A DNA stretch of 64,000 nt from Streptomyces sp. B1I3 (GCF_030816615.1 NZ_JAUSYD010000001.1:2790001-2854000), one strand, 5' to 3'; counted from the first letter of the stretch, positions 8,528 to 17,290 are shown. Notes: a model not told the origin generated them from the letters alone. Made by a program: numbers and translations.

Positions 8528-8850
8528 GTGGAAGGCCCCAAAGTCCTTTAACTCGAACGTTTGGGCTGGCCCCCACCCCTTAGAAGTACGGCTGTGACCT
8601 AGTCGACACCGAGGAATCAAAAAAAACTTTCCAGAAGGGGTTGTATCCGCCGCCGAGGTTTGCGAATCTCTACATGGCGATCGAGACGGCCCGCAACATC
8701 GGCCTCCACTGAGAGCCAGAACCCCTCCTCACCACAACAGGACCACAACCAGTTCATCTGGGCGTCGGACCTTCGTCTGCGGGGGGATTCGTGAAAGCGT
8801 TCACATTCACAAGCACTGTATGTACGTAATACCAAGGAGAGGTAGCAGCC
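8528..8850 (+). promoter_or_regulatory. Long upstream region of wblE
   Basis: These 323 bases contain no gene. A run of eight A's lies at about 8618-8626, just before a plausible sigma-70 promoter: TTGTAT at 8641-8646, 17 bases, GAATCT at 8664-8669. If transcription starts near 8676, the wblE leader is about 175 nt. An RBS (AAGGAG) lies about 15 bases before the ATG. I see no clear terminator for the lipid kinase, only a weak CCCAAA/TTTGGG pairing near 8537-8565. Confidence 0.45.
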
Positions 8851-9108
8851 ATGGACTGGCGTCACAACGCCGTTTGTCGTGAGGAAGACCCCGAGCTGTT
8901 CTTCCCCATCGGCAACACCGGTCCTGCGCTGCTGCAGATCGAGGAAGCCAAGGCCGTCTGCCGTCGCTGCCCCGTCATGGAGCAGTGCCTGCAGTGGGCG
9001 CTCGAGTCCGGCCAGGACTCCGGCGTCTGGGGTGGCCTCAGCGAGGACGAGCGCCGCGCAATGAAGCGCCGCGCCGCTCGCAACCGGGCGCGTAACGCCA
9101 GCGCCTGA
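8851..9108 (+). CDS. wblE: WhiB-like iron-sulfur transcription factor WblE
   Basis: 85 residues with the WhiB pattern: cysteines 9, 37, 40 and 46 (C-x27-C-x2-C-x5-C) for a [4Fe-4S] cluster, the turn GVWGG at 58-62 and a basic tail (KRRAARNRARN). WhiB proteins bind region 4 of the housekeeping sigma factor and tune its promoters. The sequence starts MDWRHNAVC and its neighbours match S. coelicolor wblE, the counterpart of WhiB1 in mycobacteria and often essential there. Preceded by a long leader and followed by a strong bidirectional terminator. Confidence 0.92.
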   Translation: MDWRHNAVCREEDPELFFPIGNTGPALLQIEEAKAVCRRCPVMEQCLQWALESGQDSGVWGGLSEDERRAMKRRAARNRARNASA

Positions 9109-9225
9109 CCGACGCCCCCCGCACCACGAGCCTCAGCCAGGCGGCGCGTACAGAGCGTACGCACAGCCCCGCCTTCGAGTCGCAGCGCGCAGTACCCCCG
9201 AAGCGCATCGCACCGTGAGCACCAC

Positions 9226-9265
9226 GCAGTGGGCCCGGACCGTCACCACGGTCCGGGCCCACTGC
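9226..9265. terminator. Bidirectional terminator between wblE and the histidine kinase
   Basis: Perfect 18-bp stem (9226-9243 with 9248-9265) and a CACC loop, placed between two convergent genes. It is GC-rich, with no U-tract on either side, as is common in Streptomyces. Confidence 0.85.
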
Positions 9266-9279
9266 TGTACCGGCTGCCG

Positions 9280-10749
9280 CTACGCGGCGTTGTTGCTGAC
9301 CGGGATGTCCAGCACGACCTGGGTACCGCGCTCGGGACCCGGGACCATGCCGAACGTACCGCCCAGTTCGCCCTCGACCAGGGTCCGCACGATCTGCAGG
9401 CCGAGATTGCCGGCCCGCTGCGGATCGAATCCTTCGGGCAGACCGCGCCCGTCGTCCGCGACGGTGATCAGCAGCCGGCCCTCGGCCGGCGAGCCGCCGC
9501 GGACCGCGGACACCTCCACCGTGCCGCGCTCGGCAACGGTGAAGGCGTGCTCCAGTGCGTTCTGCAGCACCTCGGTGAGCACCATGGAGAGCGGAGTGGC
9601 CACTTCCGCGTCGAGGATCCCGAAGCGGCCGGTGCGGCGGCAGGTGACCTTCCCGGGCGAGATCTCGGCGACCATCGCGATCACGCGGTCCGCGATCTCG
9701 TCGAACTCGACGCGCTCGTCCAGATTCTGGGACAGCGTCTCGTGGACGATCGCGATCGAACCGACGCGCCGTACCGCCTCGTTGAGCGCCTCGCGGCCCT
9801 GCGGCGAATCCATCCGGCGGGCCTGGAGGCGCAACAGGGCTGCCACGGTCTGCAGGTTGTTCTTCACCCGGTGGTGGATCTCGCGGATGGTCGCGTCCTT
9901 GGTGATCAACTCCCGCTCCCGGCGGCGGAGTTCCGTGACGTCGCGGAGCAGTACGAGCGAACCGATGCGGACACCCTTGGGCTTGAGGGGAATGGCCCGC
10001 AGCTGGATCACCCCGCCGGCGCCCTCCACCTCGAACTCCCGGGGCGCGTACCCGCTCGCCACCTTCACCAGGGCCTCGTCCACCGGACCGCGTGACGGCG
10101 CGAGTTCGGCGGTCGTCGCACCGAGGTGGTGGCCGACGAGATCCGAGGCCAGGCCGAGCCGGTGGTAGGCGGAGAGACCGTTGGGGCTGGCGTACTGGAC
10201 GACACCGTCGGCGTCGAGCCGGATGAGCCCGTCACCCACGCGCGGCGACGCGTCCATGTCCACCTGCTGGCCGGGGAACGGGAAGGATCCGGCGGCGATC
10301 ATCTGTGCCAGGTCGGAGGCGGACTGGAGGTAGGTGAGTTCGAGCCGGGAGGGCGTACGCACGGTGAGGAGGTTGGTGTTGCGGGCGATGACACCGAGGA
10401 TCCGGCCCTCACGGCGTACGGGGATCGACTCGACCCGTACGGGCACCTCCTCGCGCCATTCCGGATCCCCCTCCCGCACGATGCGGCCCTCGTCCAGGGC
10501 GGCGTCCAGCAGCGGCCGGCGCCCGCGCGGCACCAGATGGCCGACCATGTCGTCCTGGTAGGAGGTGGGGCCGGTGTTGGGCCGCATCTGCGCCACGGAC
10601 ACGTAGCGGGTCCCGTCGCGGGTGGGCACCCACAGGACGAGGTCGGCGAAGGACAGGTCGGAGAGCAGCTGCCACTCCGAGACCAGCAGATGGAGCCACT
10701 CGAGGTCGGTGTCACTCAGGGCTGTGTGCTGGCGGACGAGGTCGTTCAT
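9280..10749 (-). CDS. Soluble sensor histidine kinase, PdtaS-like (HisKA_2 family)
   Basis: 489 residues without membrane segments. The N-terminal part (about 1-150) looks like the GAF-type H_kinase_N domain, followed by a PAS-like segment (about 165-270: DGLIRLDADGVVQYASPNG). The phospho-acceptor is in EIHHRVKNNLQT, typical of HisKA_2 kinases, and the ATPase domain shows NALEHAF and DDGRGLPEGFD. Mycobacterial PdtaS signals to the antiterminator PdtaR; no response regulator gene is next to it here. ATG 10749 was taken as start because it begins MNDLVRQHT. GTG 10755 and GTG 10788 are in frame, and none has a strong RBS. Confidence 0.85.
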   Translation of the reverse strand: MNDLVRQHTALSDTDLEWLHLLVSEWQLLSDLSFADLVLWVPTRDGTRYVSVAQMRPNTGPTSYQDDMVGHLVPRGRRPLLDAALDEGRIVREGDPEWREEVPVRVESIPVRREGRILGVIARNTNLLTVRTPSRLELTYLQSASDLAQMIAAGSFPFPGQQVDMDASPRVGDGLIRLDADGVVQYASPNGLSAYHRLGLASDLVGHHLGATTAELAPSRGPVDEALVKVASGYAPREFEVEGAGGVIQLRAIPLKPKGVRIGSLVLLRDVTELRRRERELITKDATIREIHHRVKNNLQTVAALLRLQARRMDSPQGREALNEAVRRVGSIAIVHETLSQNLDERVEFDEIADRVIAMVAEISPGKVTCRRTGRFGILDAEVATPLSMVLTEVLQNALEHAFTVAERGTVEVSAVRGGSPAEGRLLITVADDGRGLPEGFDPQRAGNLGLQIVRTLVEGELGGTFGMVPGPERGTQVVLDIPVSNNAA

Positions 10750-10887
10750 GGAGGGCACAGGTGCGAGCGTACCTGTGGAAACGAACACGTTCCGAACCGA
10801 TCCGCCCTCGGATGCGTGACACTGTGGGGGACGGACTCCCCAGGGAAAGACGGCCGTGTCCGTCCACGGGACGGATGGACACGGACT

Positions 10888-10903
10888 ATTGGTCTAGTCC
10901 ACA
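10888..10903. promoter_or_regulatory. DasR box (dre) overlapping the sRNA promoter
   Basis: ATTGGTCTAGTCCACA differs from the dre consensus ACTGGTCTAGACCACT at only a few positions. It lies between a -35 (TGGACA, 10876-10881) and a -10 (CACAAT, 10900-10905) on the + strand, so DasR bound here should block that promoter. GlcN-6-phosphate would relieve it. Confidence 0.8.
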
Positions 10904-10911
10904 ATGCAGCG

Positions 10912-11091
10912 TGTGTGCGGTTATCGTGCACACGACGACCTCCGCTCTCCCCGCACAGGAGAGCGGACCGAGGTGACCGGCGCTCTCTGCCCTGACTGCG
11001 CCGGTACCTCCAGTGGCCGGAGGCACCGCACACCGCCGGCCAGGCAGCTCCGGGCTGCGGTGCCGGACGGGCTGAGGGTCCCGTCCCGGCG
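10912..11091 (+). ncRNA. scr5239: Candidate small RNA, scr5239-like
   Basis: No gene is credible in this stretch, but successive strong hairpins are: GTGTGC/GCACAC (10913-10933), a perfect 10-bp stem at 10941-10950/10958-10967, an 8-bp stem at 10976-10983/10998-11005, an alternative stem at 11002-11011/11019-11028, and a terminator-like stem at 11065-11071/11080-11086. A promoter overlapped by a DasR box lies just upstream. S. coelicolor has a conserved 159-nt sRNA, scr5239, next to the orthologous kinase gene SCO5239. It is under DasR control and regulates central-metabolism and agarase mRNAs. Both ends and the strand are inferred from the promoter and hairpins. Confidence 0.55.
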
Positions 11092-11171
11092 CCGCGGCCC
11101 GCGGGTGTTCACGGGGCCGGACGCGCCCCGGACTCGGCCCGCCCCGCAGCCATCCCGCCGCGCCGGACCCC

Positions 11172-11282
11172 ACGCCCGCCCGGCGCCTGCGAGCCTTCGC
11201 ATTCCACGCCCGCCCGGCGCCTGCGAGCCCGCGGATTCCGCGTCCGCCCGGCGCCTGCGAGCCCGCGGACCCCGCGTCCGCC
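11172..11282. repeat. 34-bp tandem repeat, three copies plus a partial
   Basis: Copies start at 11172, 11206 and 11240, with a 9-bp partial at 11274. The shared core is CGCCCGGCGCCTGCGAGCC, with small differences at the ends. It lies between the candidate sRNA and nagB and is not part of a gene. Confidence 0.85.
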
Positions 11283-11358
11283 GACGGGGCGACAGCGAGC
11301 GGCATTCGTACGACCGGTTCGCCTCCACGCCCGCCCGTTCTGCTAGATTGGCCTCTCG

Positions 11359-11374
11359 ATTGGTCTATACCACA
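11359..11374. promoter_or_regulatory. DasR box upstream of nagB
   Basis: ATTGGTCTATACCACA, 31 bases before the nagB start. Repression of nagB by DasR through such a site is established in S. coelicolor. Confidence 0.85.
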
Positions 11375-11405
11375 TGACGCCATTCTCCAGATCGGCAGGC
11401 ACAGC

Positions 11406-12191
11406 GTGGAAGTTGTCATCGTCCCGGACGCCGCGGCAGGCGGCGAACTCATCGCGGAGGCCATCGCGGCCCTGCTGAGCCGCAAGCCCGACGCCCTGCT
11501 CGGCGTTGCCACCGGCTCGACCCCGCTGCCCATCTACCGCGCTCTCGAGGCGAAGGTCCGCTCCGGTGCGGTGGACGCCTCCCGCGCGCGCATCTGCCAG
11601 CTCGACGAGTACGTCGGACTGCCCGCCGGCCACCCCGAGTCCTACCGCTCGGTCGTCCTGAGGGAGGTCGTCGCACCGCTCGGCCTGCCGGAGACCTCCT
11701 TCATGGGCCCGGACGGCAGCGCCGAGGACGTGCAGGCGGCCTGCGAGGCCTACGACAAGGCTCTCGCCGAGGCGGGCGGTGTGGATCTGCAGCTGCTCGG
11801 CATCGGCACCGACGGGCACATCGGCTTCAACGAGCCGTGCTCCTCGCTGGCCTCCCGGACCCGGATCAAGACGCTGACCGAGCAGACCAGGGTCGACAAC
11901 GCCCGCTTCTTCGACGACGACATCGACCAGGTGCCACGCCACGTCATCACCCAGGGCATCGGCACGATCCTCGAGTCACGCCACCCGGTACTGCTGGCCA
12001 CGGGCGAGGGCAAGGCCGACGCGGTGGCCCAGACGGTCGAGGGGCCGGTCGCCTCCGTCGTCCCGGCATCGGCACTTCAGCTGCACCCGCACGCCACCGT
12101 GGTGGTCGACGAGGCGGCGGCGTCCAAGCTGAAGCTGGCGGACTACTTCCGCGCCACGTACGCGGCGAAGCCGCGCTGGCAGGGCATCTGA
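11406..12191 (+). CDS. nagB: Glucosamine-6-phosphate deaminase
   Basis: 261 residues covering the whole NagB family. The motifs are GVATGSTPLPIYRAL (phosphate loop), QLDEYVGL with the catalytic Asp, and LGIGTDGHIGFNEP with the catalytic His. It converts GlcN-6-P to fructose-6-P and ammonium, the last step of N-acetylglucosamine catabolism. GlcN-6-P is also the ligand that releases DasR from DNA, so the enzyme sets its own inducer level. GTG start with a weak RBS. It is convergent with the glycosidase of the das operon, with a strong terminator between. Confidence 0.95.
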   Translation: MEVVIVPDAAAGGELIAEAIAALLSRKPDALLGVATGSTPLPIYRALEAKVRSGAVDASRARICQLDEYVGLPAGHPESYRSVVLREVVAPLGLPETSFMGPDGSAEDVQAACEAYDKALAEAGGVDLQLLGIGTDGHIGFNEPCSSLASRTRIKTLTEQTRVDNARFFDDDIDQVPRHVITQGIGTILESRHPVLLATGEGKADAVAQTVEGPVASVVPASALQLHPHATVVVDEAAASKLKLADYFRATYAAKPRWQGI

Positions 12192-12289
12192 CTCCTCCCG
12201 TCCGGATCACGCCGGGCTCGCGGCTCCGGGCACCGCACCCCGACCCGGCCTCACCGGCCTGATCCGGACCCAGGACCCCGCTCCGCACG

Positions 12290-12330
12290 CGCGAGGGCCG
12301 GGCACCCACCACGGGTGCCCGGCCCTCGCG
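12290..12330. terminator. Bidirectional terminator between nagB and the GH3 gene
   Basis: Perfect 18-bp stem 12290-12307/12313-12330 with loop ACCAC, between convergent genes. Confidence 0.85.
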
Positions 12331-12347
12331 TCGTACCGTCCGCGCTG

Positions 12348-13883
12348 CTACACCTTCGGCGTCCCGGTGACGACCTCGGCCGCCGCGATCCCGCAGACCC
12401 GGGCAGCGCCGTACGTGGCGACATGCAGCGCTCCCCTGGCCTGCGCCTCGGGCAGCCCCATCTCGACCACGATCGTGTCGGGGCGTGCCGCCAGCAGCCC
12501 GTCCAGCGCCTCACCCATCCACGCGTGGCGGTGCTCGTCGCGGACGACCGCGACGATCCGCCGCTCCCCCGCCGCGCGCAGCACCTCGTCCACGGCTGCG
12601 GAGCCGTACGTGTCGGTCACGGTGCCCGGCAGGATCCGCGAGAGCTCGGCCGCCACACCCCACGGGGTCTCGGCGCCCACCGCGATGTTCGCGACGGGGG
12701 TGAACGCGGCGACGTACACCGGCTCGGCCGGGGGCTCGGTCGCGCCGGTCACCCGCACGGCGCGACGGGCGGCGGCGAGTCCGATGTCCGTACTGACTCC
12801 GGTGCCGGGCGCGGTCCCCTCCTGCACTGCCGCGCCCGGCTCCGAAACAGCCCCCCTGACCCCACGCGTCCAGGACGCGAGGGCCCGTACCCGGGCGGCG
12901 GCGTCGGCCAGCCGCTCCTCGGACAGTTCACCGGCCCGTACCGCGGTGACCAGTGCGTCGCGCAGCCGCAGCACGGTGTCCTCGTCCGCGAGTCCGCCGC
13001 CGACACAGATGGCGTCGGCGCCCGCGGCGATGGCGAGGACGGAGCCGCGCTCGATCCCGTACGTACCGGCGATGGCGTCCATCTCCATGCCGTCGGTGAC
13101 GATCAGTCCCTCGTACCCCAGTTCCTGACGCAGCAGGCCGGTGAGGATCTGGGGGCTCAGCGTCGCGGGCCGGGCGGGGTCGAGCGCAGGAAGCAGAATA
13201 TGTGCACTCATCACGGATTTGGAACCCGCTGCGATGGCCGCTCGGAAGGGCACCAGTTCACGGGCGTGCAGGGTGTCCAGATCCACGTCGATGCTCGGCA
13301 GCGCGAGGTGCGAGTCGACGGCGGTGTCACCGTGGCCCGGGAAGTGCTTGGTGCAGGCCGCCACACCGGATGCCTGCAGGCCCTCGACGTACGCGGCGGT
13401 GTGCCGGGCGACGAGATCCGGGGCCGAGCCGAAGGAGCGCACGCCGATGACCGGGTTGCCGGGGTTGGAGTTGACGTCGGCGGACGGCGCCCAGTTGAGG
13501 TTGACCCCGCACTCGGCCAGCCGGCGGCCGAGCTCCCGGGCGACGGACCGGGTCAGGTCCACGTCGTCGACGGAGCCGAGGGCGAGGTTGCCGGGGAAGG
13601 AGGAGCCGTCCCGGACCTCGAGCCGGGTGACGTCACCGCCCTCCTCGTCGATCGCGACGAGGACGTCGTCGCGCTCGGCCCTCAGGCGCGCGGTGAGCGC
13701 GGCGAGTTGCTCGGGCGAGTGGATGTTCCGGCCGAACAGCCCGACGGAGGCCAGTCCTTCGCCGACCCGGCGCAGCAGCCAGTCCGGGGCGGTCGTCCCG
13801 GTGAAGCCGGGCTGGAGGACGGCGAGGGCGTCACGCGTGACGGTGTCCGTGGTGGATACGAGCGTGGTCATGGGGCGTGTCAT
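12348..13883 (-). CDS. dasD: GH3 beta-N-acetylhexosaminidase-type glycosidase (DasD position)
   Basis: 511 residues. A GH3 TIM-barrel (about 1-340) carries the NagZ-type loop KHFPGHGDTAVDSH, which supplies the acid/base dyad, and the nucleophile region VTDGMEMDAI. A second alpha/beta domain follows. No signal peptide, so it acts in the cytoplasm, probably on N-acetylglucosamine-containing sugars brought in by DasABC. Its ATG overlaps the dasC stop (ATGA at 13880-13883), so it is the last gene of the das operon. The activity is a family-level assignment; GH3 also includes beta-glucosidases. Confidence 0.85.
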   Translation of the reverse strand: MTRPMTTLVSTTDTVTRDALAVLQPGFTGTTAPDWLLRRVGEGLASVGLFGRNIHSPEQLAALTARLRAERDDVLVAIDEEGGDVTRLEVRDGSSFPGNLALGSVDDVDLTRSVARELGRRLAECGVNLNWAPSADVNSNPGNPVIGVRSFGSAPDLVARHTAAYVEGLQASGVAACTKHFPGHGDTAVDSHLALPSIDVDLDTLHARELVPFRAAIAAGSKSVMSAHILLPALDPARPATLSPQILTGLLRQELGYEGLIVTDGMEMDAIAGTYGIERGSVLAIAAGADAICVGGGLADEDTVLRLRDALVTAVRAGELSEERLADAAARVRALASWTRGVRGAVSEPGAAVQEGTAPGTGVSTDIGLAAARRAVRVTGATEPPAEPVYVAAFTPVANIAVGAETPWGVAAELSRILPGTVTDTYGSAAVDEVLRAAGERRIVAVVRDEHRHAWMGEALDGLLAARPDTIVVEMGLPEAQARGALHVATYGAARVCGIAAAEVVTGTPKV

Positions 13884-14752
13884 CCCTTCACGGCGCCGGA
13901 GGTGAGTCCCGTGGCCATCTTCCCCTGGATGATCATGAAGAAGATGACGACCGGGATGGAGATGAGCGTGGAGGCCGCCATCAGGGCGCCGTAGTCCGTA
14001 CCGCGTTCCGTCGTGAAGGTCATCAGCCATACGTTGAGCGTGTACTTGGAGTTGTCGTTGATCAGGATGTAGGCGAAGAGGTACTCGTTCCACGCGTTGA
14101 CCAGCGCGAAGATGGAGGCGGCCGCGAGCCCGGGCGCCAGCAGCGGGAAGATGACCCGGCGGAAGGCCCCCATGCGGGTGCAGCCGTCCACCATCGCGGA
14201 CTCCTCGAGCTCCACCGGAATGTTGATCACGAAGCCGCGGATCATGATGGTCGCGAAGGGCAGCGTGGACACCAGGTAGACGACGATGAGCCCCCAGTAC
14301 TCGTCGATGCCCCCCAGTGCGTTGAGCTGGAGGTAGATCGGGATCAGCATCGCGGTCGGGGGCAGCATCTGGACCAGGATCATGACCATCATCAGTGCCT
14401 TCCGCCCGAAGAAGCGGAAGCGCCCGATGGCGAGGGCGGCGAGGGTCGCGATGATCATCCCGCCGACGACGGCCGTGACGGAGACGATGAGGCTCGACTC
14501 GATCGCCGTGGCGAAGTTCTCCTGTTTCACCGCGCGCGCGAAGTTGTCGAAGGTGAGGGAGGACGGCCACAAGGTCTGGTCGTACGACCGGATCTCGTGG
14601 TTGGGACGCAGTGAGCTGACGATCAGCCAGTAGACCGGGAAGGCCATGATCGCGGCCGTGACCAGCGCCAGGATGTTGTATCCGAGGCGGTTCTTCCTGC
14701 GGTCGGGCCGCAGGACCTGGGCCGGGGTGTTCGTGGGCGTGGAGGCGCTCAT
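13880..14752 (-). CDS. dasC: ABC sugar transporter permease DasC
   Basis: 290 residues with six membrane helices. The EAA loop that contacts the ATPase reads EESAMVDGCTRMGAFRRVIF, near residues 200-220. It forms the membrane channel with DasB for N,N'-diacetylchitobiose uptake. No ATPase gene is in the operon; the shared ATPase MsiK, encoded elsewhere, energises this transporter in Streptomyces. The start overlaps the dasB stop and the stop overlaps the glycosidase start, both as ATGA. Confidence 0.92.
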   Translation of the reverse strand: MSASTPTNTPAQVLRPDRRKNRLGYNILALVTAAIMAFPVYWLIVSSLRPNHEIRSYDQTLWPSSLTFDNFARAVKQENFATAIESSLIVSVTAVVGGMIIATLAALAIGRFRFFGRKALMMVMILVQMLPPTAMLIPIYLQLNALGGIDEYWGLIVVYLVSTLPFATIMIRGFVINIPVELEESAMVDGCTRMGAFRRVIFPLLAPGLAAASIFALVNAWNEYLFAYILINDNSKYTLNVWLMTFTTERGTDYGALMAASTLISIPVVIFFMIIQGKMATGLTSGAVKG

Positions 14753-15777
14753 TCGACCTCTCCCGTCTTGATCAGCTGGCGCAGGTAGTAGACGGCGACA
14801 CCGGAGAGCATCAGCACGGTGATCAGGGCGATCGCGCTGCCCTGGCTGAAGGAGGTGGACTCGAACGCCTTGGAGAAGGAGTAGAGGCCGAGGGTCTCGT
14901 AGTCGGGCTCGGGCTTGTTGCCGCGCAGCAGCCAGATCTGGCCGAAGACGTTGAAGTCCCAGATGACCGAGAGCGTGGCGACCATGGTGAAGACCGGCTT
15001 GATGACCGGCCAGGTCACGTAGCGGTAGACGCCGAGGGCGGAGGCTCCGTCGAGGGCCGCCGCCTCCTCCAGCTCCTTGGGGACCTGGGTGAGGGCCGCG
15101 TACATCGTGATCACGACGAAGGGGATGGCGCCCCAGACGACCAGGAGCGTGATGATGCCGAAGCCCTGCCAGGGGTTCAGGAACCAGTTGTGCCCGAGCC
15201 ACCGGTCCTCGTTGCCGGTGATGTCGGCGAGCAGTGTGTTGATCAGGCCGTAGTCGGAGTCGGCGAGCCAGCGGAAGACCGACGCGGCGACCATGAGCGG
15301 CATGGACCAGGCGGCGATGAGCGCCACCGTGAGGGTGAGCCGCACCCAGGTGGACAGCCGCAGCATCATGAGGGCGATCAGCAGGCCGAGGCCCATGGTC
15401 AGCACCACGCAGATGGTCATGAAGACGACCGTGCGCCCGGTGACCGACCAGAACTCCGGGTCGCCGAGGATGTTGGTGAACTGCTCGAAGCCGACCCACG
15501 GGGTTTCGCCGTTGCCCCAGAGTGCTGCCCGCCCCAGGTCCTGGAAGGACATGATCACGGTCTTGACCAGCGGGTAGACGTAGACGGCGGCGATCGCCAG
15601 GATCGCCGGCAGGATCAGGAAGTAGGGGAGGAGCTCCCCCTTCTTCCGCCGCTTCTTGAGGCGTGGCCCGGCGGCGTCCTGCTCGGAGGGCGAGGAGGGC
15701 GAGGTCCCGGTCTTCTCCGGGGCACGCGGTACGGGGGGTACCGGTGGCCCGGCGGCCTGGGTGTCGGCAGCAGCCAC
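14749..15777 (-). CDS. dasB: ABC sugar transporter permease DasB
   Basis: 342 residues: a polar cytoplasmic N-terminus of about 50 residues ending in a basic patch (RLKKRRKKG), then six membrane helices with the EAA loop ELEEAAALDGASALGVYRYV. It pairs with DasC. The GTG at 15777 was chosen because GGAAGG lies eight bases before it; an open frame to 15825 has no RBS. A hairpin separates it from dasA, which would lower expression relative to the binding protein. Confidence 0.9.
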   Translation of the reverse strand: MAAADTQAAGPPVPPVPRAPEKTGTSPSSPSEQDAAGPRLKKRRKKGELLPYFLILPAILAIAAVYVYPLVKTVIMSFQDLGRAALWGNGETPWVGFEQFTNILGDPEFWSVTGRTVVFMTICVVLTMGLGLLIALMMLRLSTWVRLTLTVALIAAWSMPLMVAASVFRWLADSDYGLINTLLADITGNEDRWLGHNWFLNPWQGFGIITLLVVWGAIPFVVITMYAALTQVPKELEEAAALDGASALGVYRYVTWPVIKPVFTMVATLSVIWDFNVFGQIWLLRGNKPEPDYETLGLYSFSKAFESTSFSQGSAIALITVLMLSGVAVYYLRQLIKTGEVE

Positions 15778-15849
15778 GTGACTGACCTTCCATCGGGATT
15801 CCGGGGGTCTGCACCCGGGAATCACGGCGTTCTCAACCTAAGAAAAGGG

Positions 15850-15882
15850 GGCGGGGGCCCGGGTGTTCGCCGGTCCCCCGCC
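15850..15882 (-). terminator. Hairpin between dasA and dasB (partial terminator)
   Basis: GGCGGGGG at 15850-15857 pairs with CCCCCGCC at 15875-15882. It lies in the 126-base gap after the binding-protein gene. Such hairpins commonly stabilise the upstream mRNA and cut readthrough into permease genes. Confidence 0.6.
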
Positions 15883-15903
15883 TGGAGAGCCGAAGGCTCA
15901 GGG

Positions 15904-17202
15904 CTACTTGTTGATCAGCTCGTCGATCTTCTGGTCGGCCTTCTTGGCGGCGTCGGCCACCGAGGCACCCTTGAGGATCTCCAGGAGCATGTTCTCCAGG
16001 ACCTCCTCCTTCTCGATCGAGGTCCAGCCCGGCGCGATCGGCGTGAACCACGCGTCCGGCACCGCGTTGGCGACGGCCGCCGTCTCGGGCTTCGACTTCA
16101 GCGGCTCGAGCTGCTTCTCGTTGTTCGGGAGGATGTTCTTGGCGGTGAGGACGTCCTGCGACTTCTCACTGGTGAAGAGGGAGACCCACTCCTCACCCAG
16201 GTCGGTGACCTCCGACTTCGCGGTCACCGCGAGGTCCGAACCGCCGATGAAGGACGGCAGGGCCTTGCCGTTGGGGCCGGGCATGCCGGCCGTGCCGATC
16301 TTGCCCTCGAGCTTCGGGTTGCCGTTGTTGGCACCGTCGACGACGGAGCCGGCCTCCCAGCCGTTGCCGTAGATCAGGGCCGCCTTCTCGTTGGCCATGA
16401 CGTTGGCGTGGTCCTGCTCGTCCTTGGTCTGGTCGGCCTTGTTGTACTTCTTGACCAGGTTGACGAAGTGCTCGATGCCCTTCTGGGACTCGGGGGCGGA
16501 GAGGTTGCCCTTCCACTCCTTCGCACCCTCGTCGTACTCGGCGATGGAGCCGCCGTAGCCCGCGACGTAGGACATGGCCGCGTACCAGTAACGACCCGGC
16601 AGGTAGAGCGACGAGAAGCGCTTGTCCTTCTTGCCGTACTCGGCCGAGACCTTGTCGAGAGCCGCGAGCATCTCGTCCTCGGTCTGCGGCAGGGCGTCGC
16701 TGCCGGTGCCCTTCTTGAGCATGTCCTTGTTGTAGATCGCGACACGGGCACCCGCGTAGTAAGGCACGCAGAACTGCTTGCCCTCGAACGTGCAGGTGTC
16801 CTTCAGACCCTTGATCCAGGTGTCCGAGTTGTCATACTTCTTGGGATCGATCTCAGCGAGGGCGCCGTTGAGGATGTACTGCATCGTTTCGGTGTTGCCG
16901 AGTTCGACGACATCCGGGAACTTGTCGCCGCCGAGGGCCGTGTCGAGCTTCTTGGCCTTGTCCGCCCACTGCTGGTACTGGACGTTGACCTTGACCTTCG
17001 GGTACTTCTTGTTGAACTGCGCGTTGACGTCCTTGACCAGTTCCGGCCACGTGCTCTGCGCGTCGACCATGAGCCAGACCGTCAGGCTCTCGGTGCGGTC
17101 CTTCGGGTCCTTCGAAGCGTTGTCATTGCTGTCCCCACCACACGCCGCGATACCGGACATCATCGCCGCGACGCCTACCGCCGCTATGAGCTTGCGCTTC
17201 AT
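15904..17202 (-). CDS. dasA: Chitobiose-binding lipoprotein DasA
   Basis: 432 residues with a lipoprotein signal: MKRK, a hydrophobic stretch, lipobox GIAAC with the modified Cys at 21. The rest is a family-1 extracellular solute-binding protein. In S. coelicolor DasA binds N,N'-diacetylchitobiose and is one of the most strongly DasR-controlled genes. GAGGAGG lies before the ATG and two DasR boxes lie about 90-130 bases upstream. It is divergent from dasR and is the first gene of dasABC plus glycosidase. Confidence 0.93.
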   Translation of the reverse strand: MKRKLIAAVGVAAMMSGIAACGGDSNDNASKDPKDRTESLTVWLMVDAQSTWPELVKDVNAQFNKKYPKVKVNVQYQQWADKAKKLDTALGGDKFPDVVELGNTETMQYILNGALAEIDPKKYDNSDTWIKGLKDTCTFEGKQFCVPYYAGARVAIYNKDMLKKGTGSDALPQTEDEMLAALDKVSAEYGKKDKRFSSLYLPGRYWYAAMSYVAGYGGSIAEYDEGAKEWKGNLSAPESQKGIEHFVNLVKKYNKADQTKDEQDHANVMANEKAALIYGNGWEAGSVVDGANNGNPKLEGKIGTAGMPGPNGKALPSFIGGSDLAVTAKSEVTDLGEEWVSLFTSEKSQDVLTAKNILPNNEKQLEPLKSKPETAAVANAVPDAWFTPIAPGWTSIEKEEVLENMLLEILKGASVADAAKKADQKIDELINK

Positions 17203-17290
17203 GCCACACCCTCCTCAGGGAACCAGCAACCCCCCGCCCACCGCGAAGACGTACGCCTGGTACTGCCTGTGGGGCTGGGACCTGGTCTTT

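Noticed and set aside
8613..8642. SigR-type promoter (GGAAT...GTT) upstream of wblE
   Set aside because: The spacer is 22 bases, outside the 18-19 accepted for SigR.
12348..14570. A 740-codon open frame that fuses the GH3 enzyme to an upstream segment
   Set aside because: The extra part is a His/Arg-rich shadow of the DasC permease gene; the ATGA overlap at 13880-13883 marks the real start.
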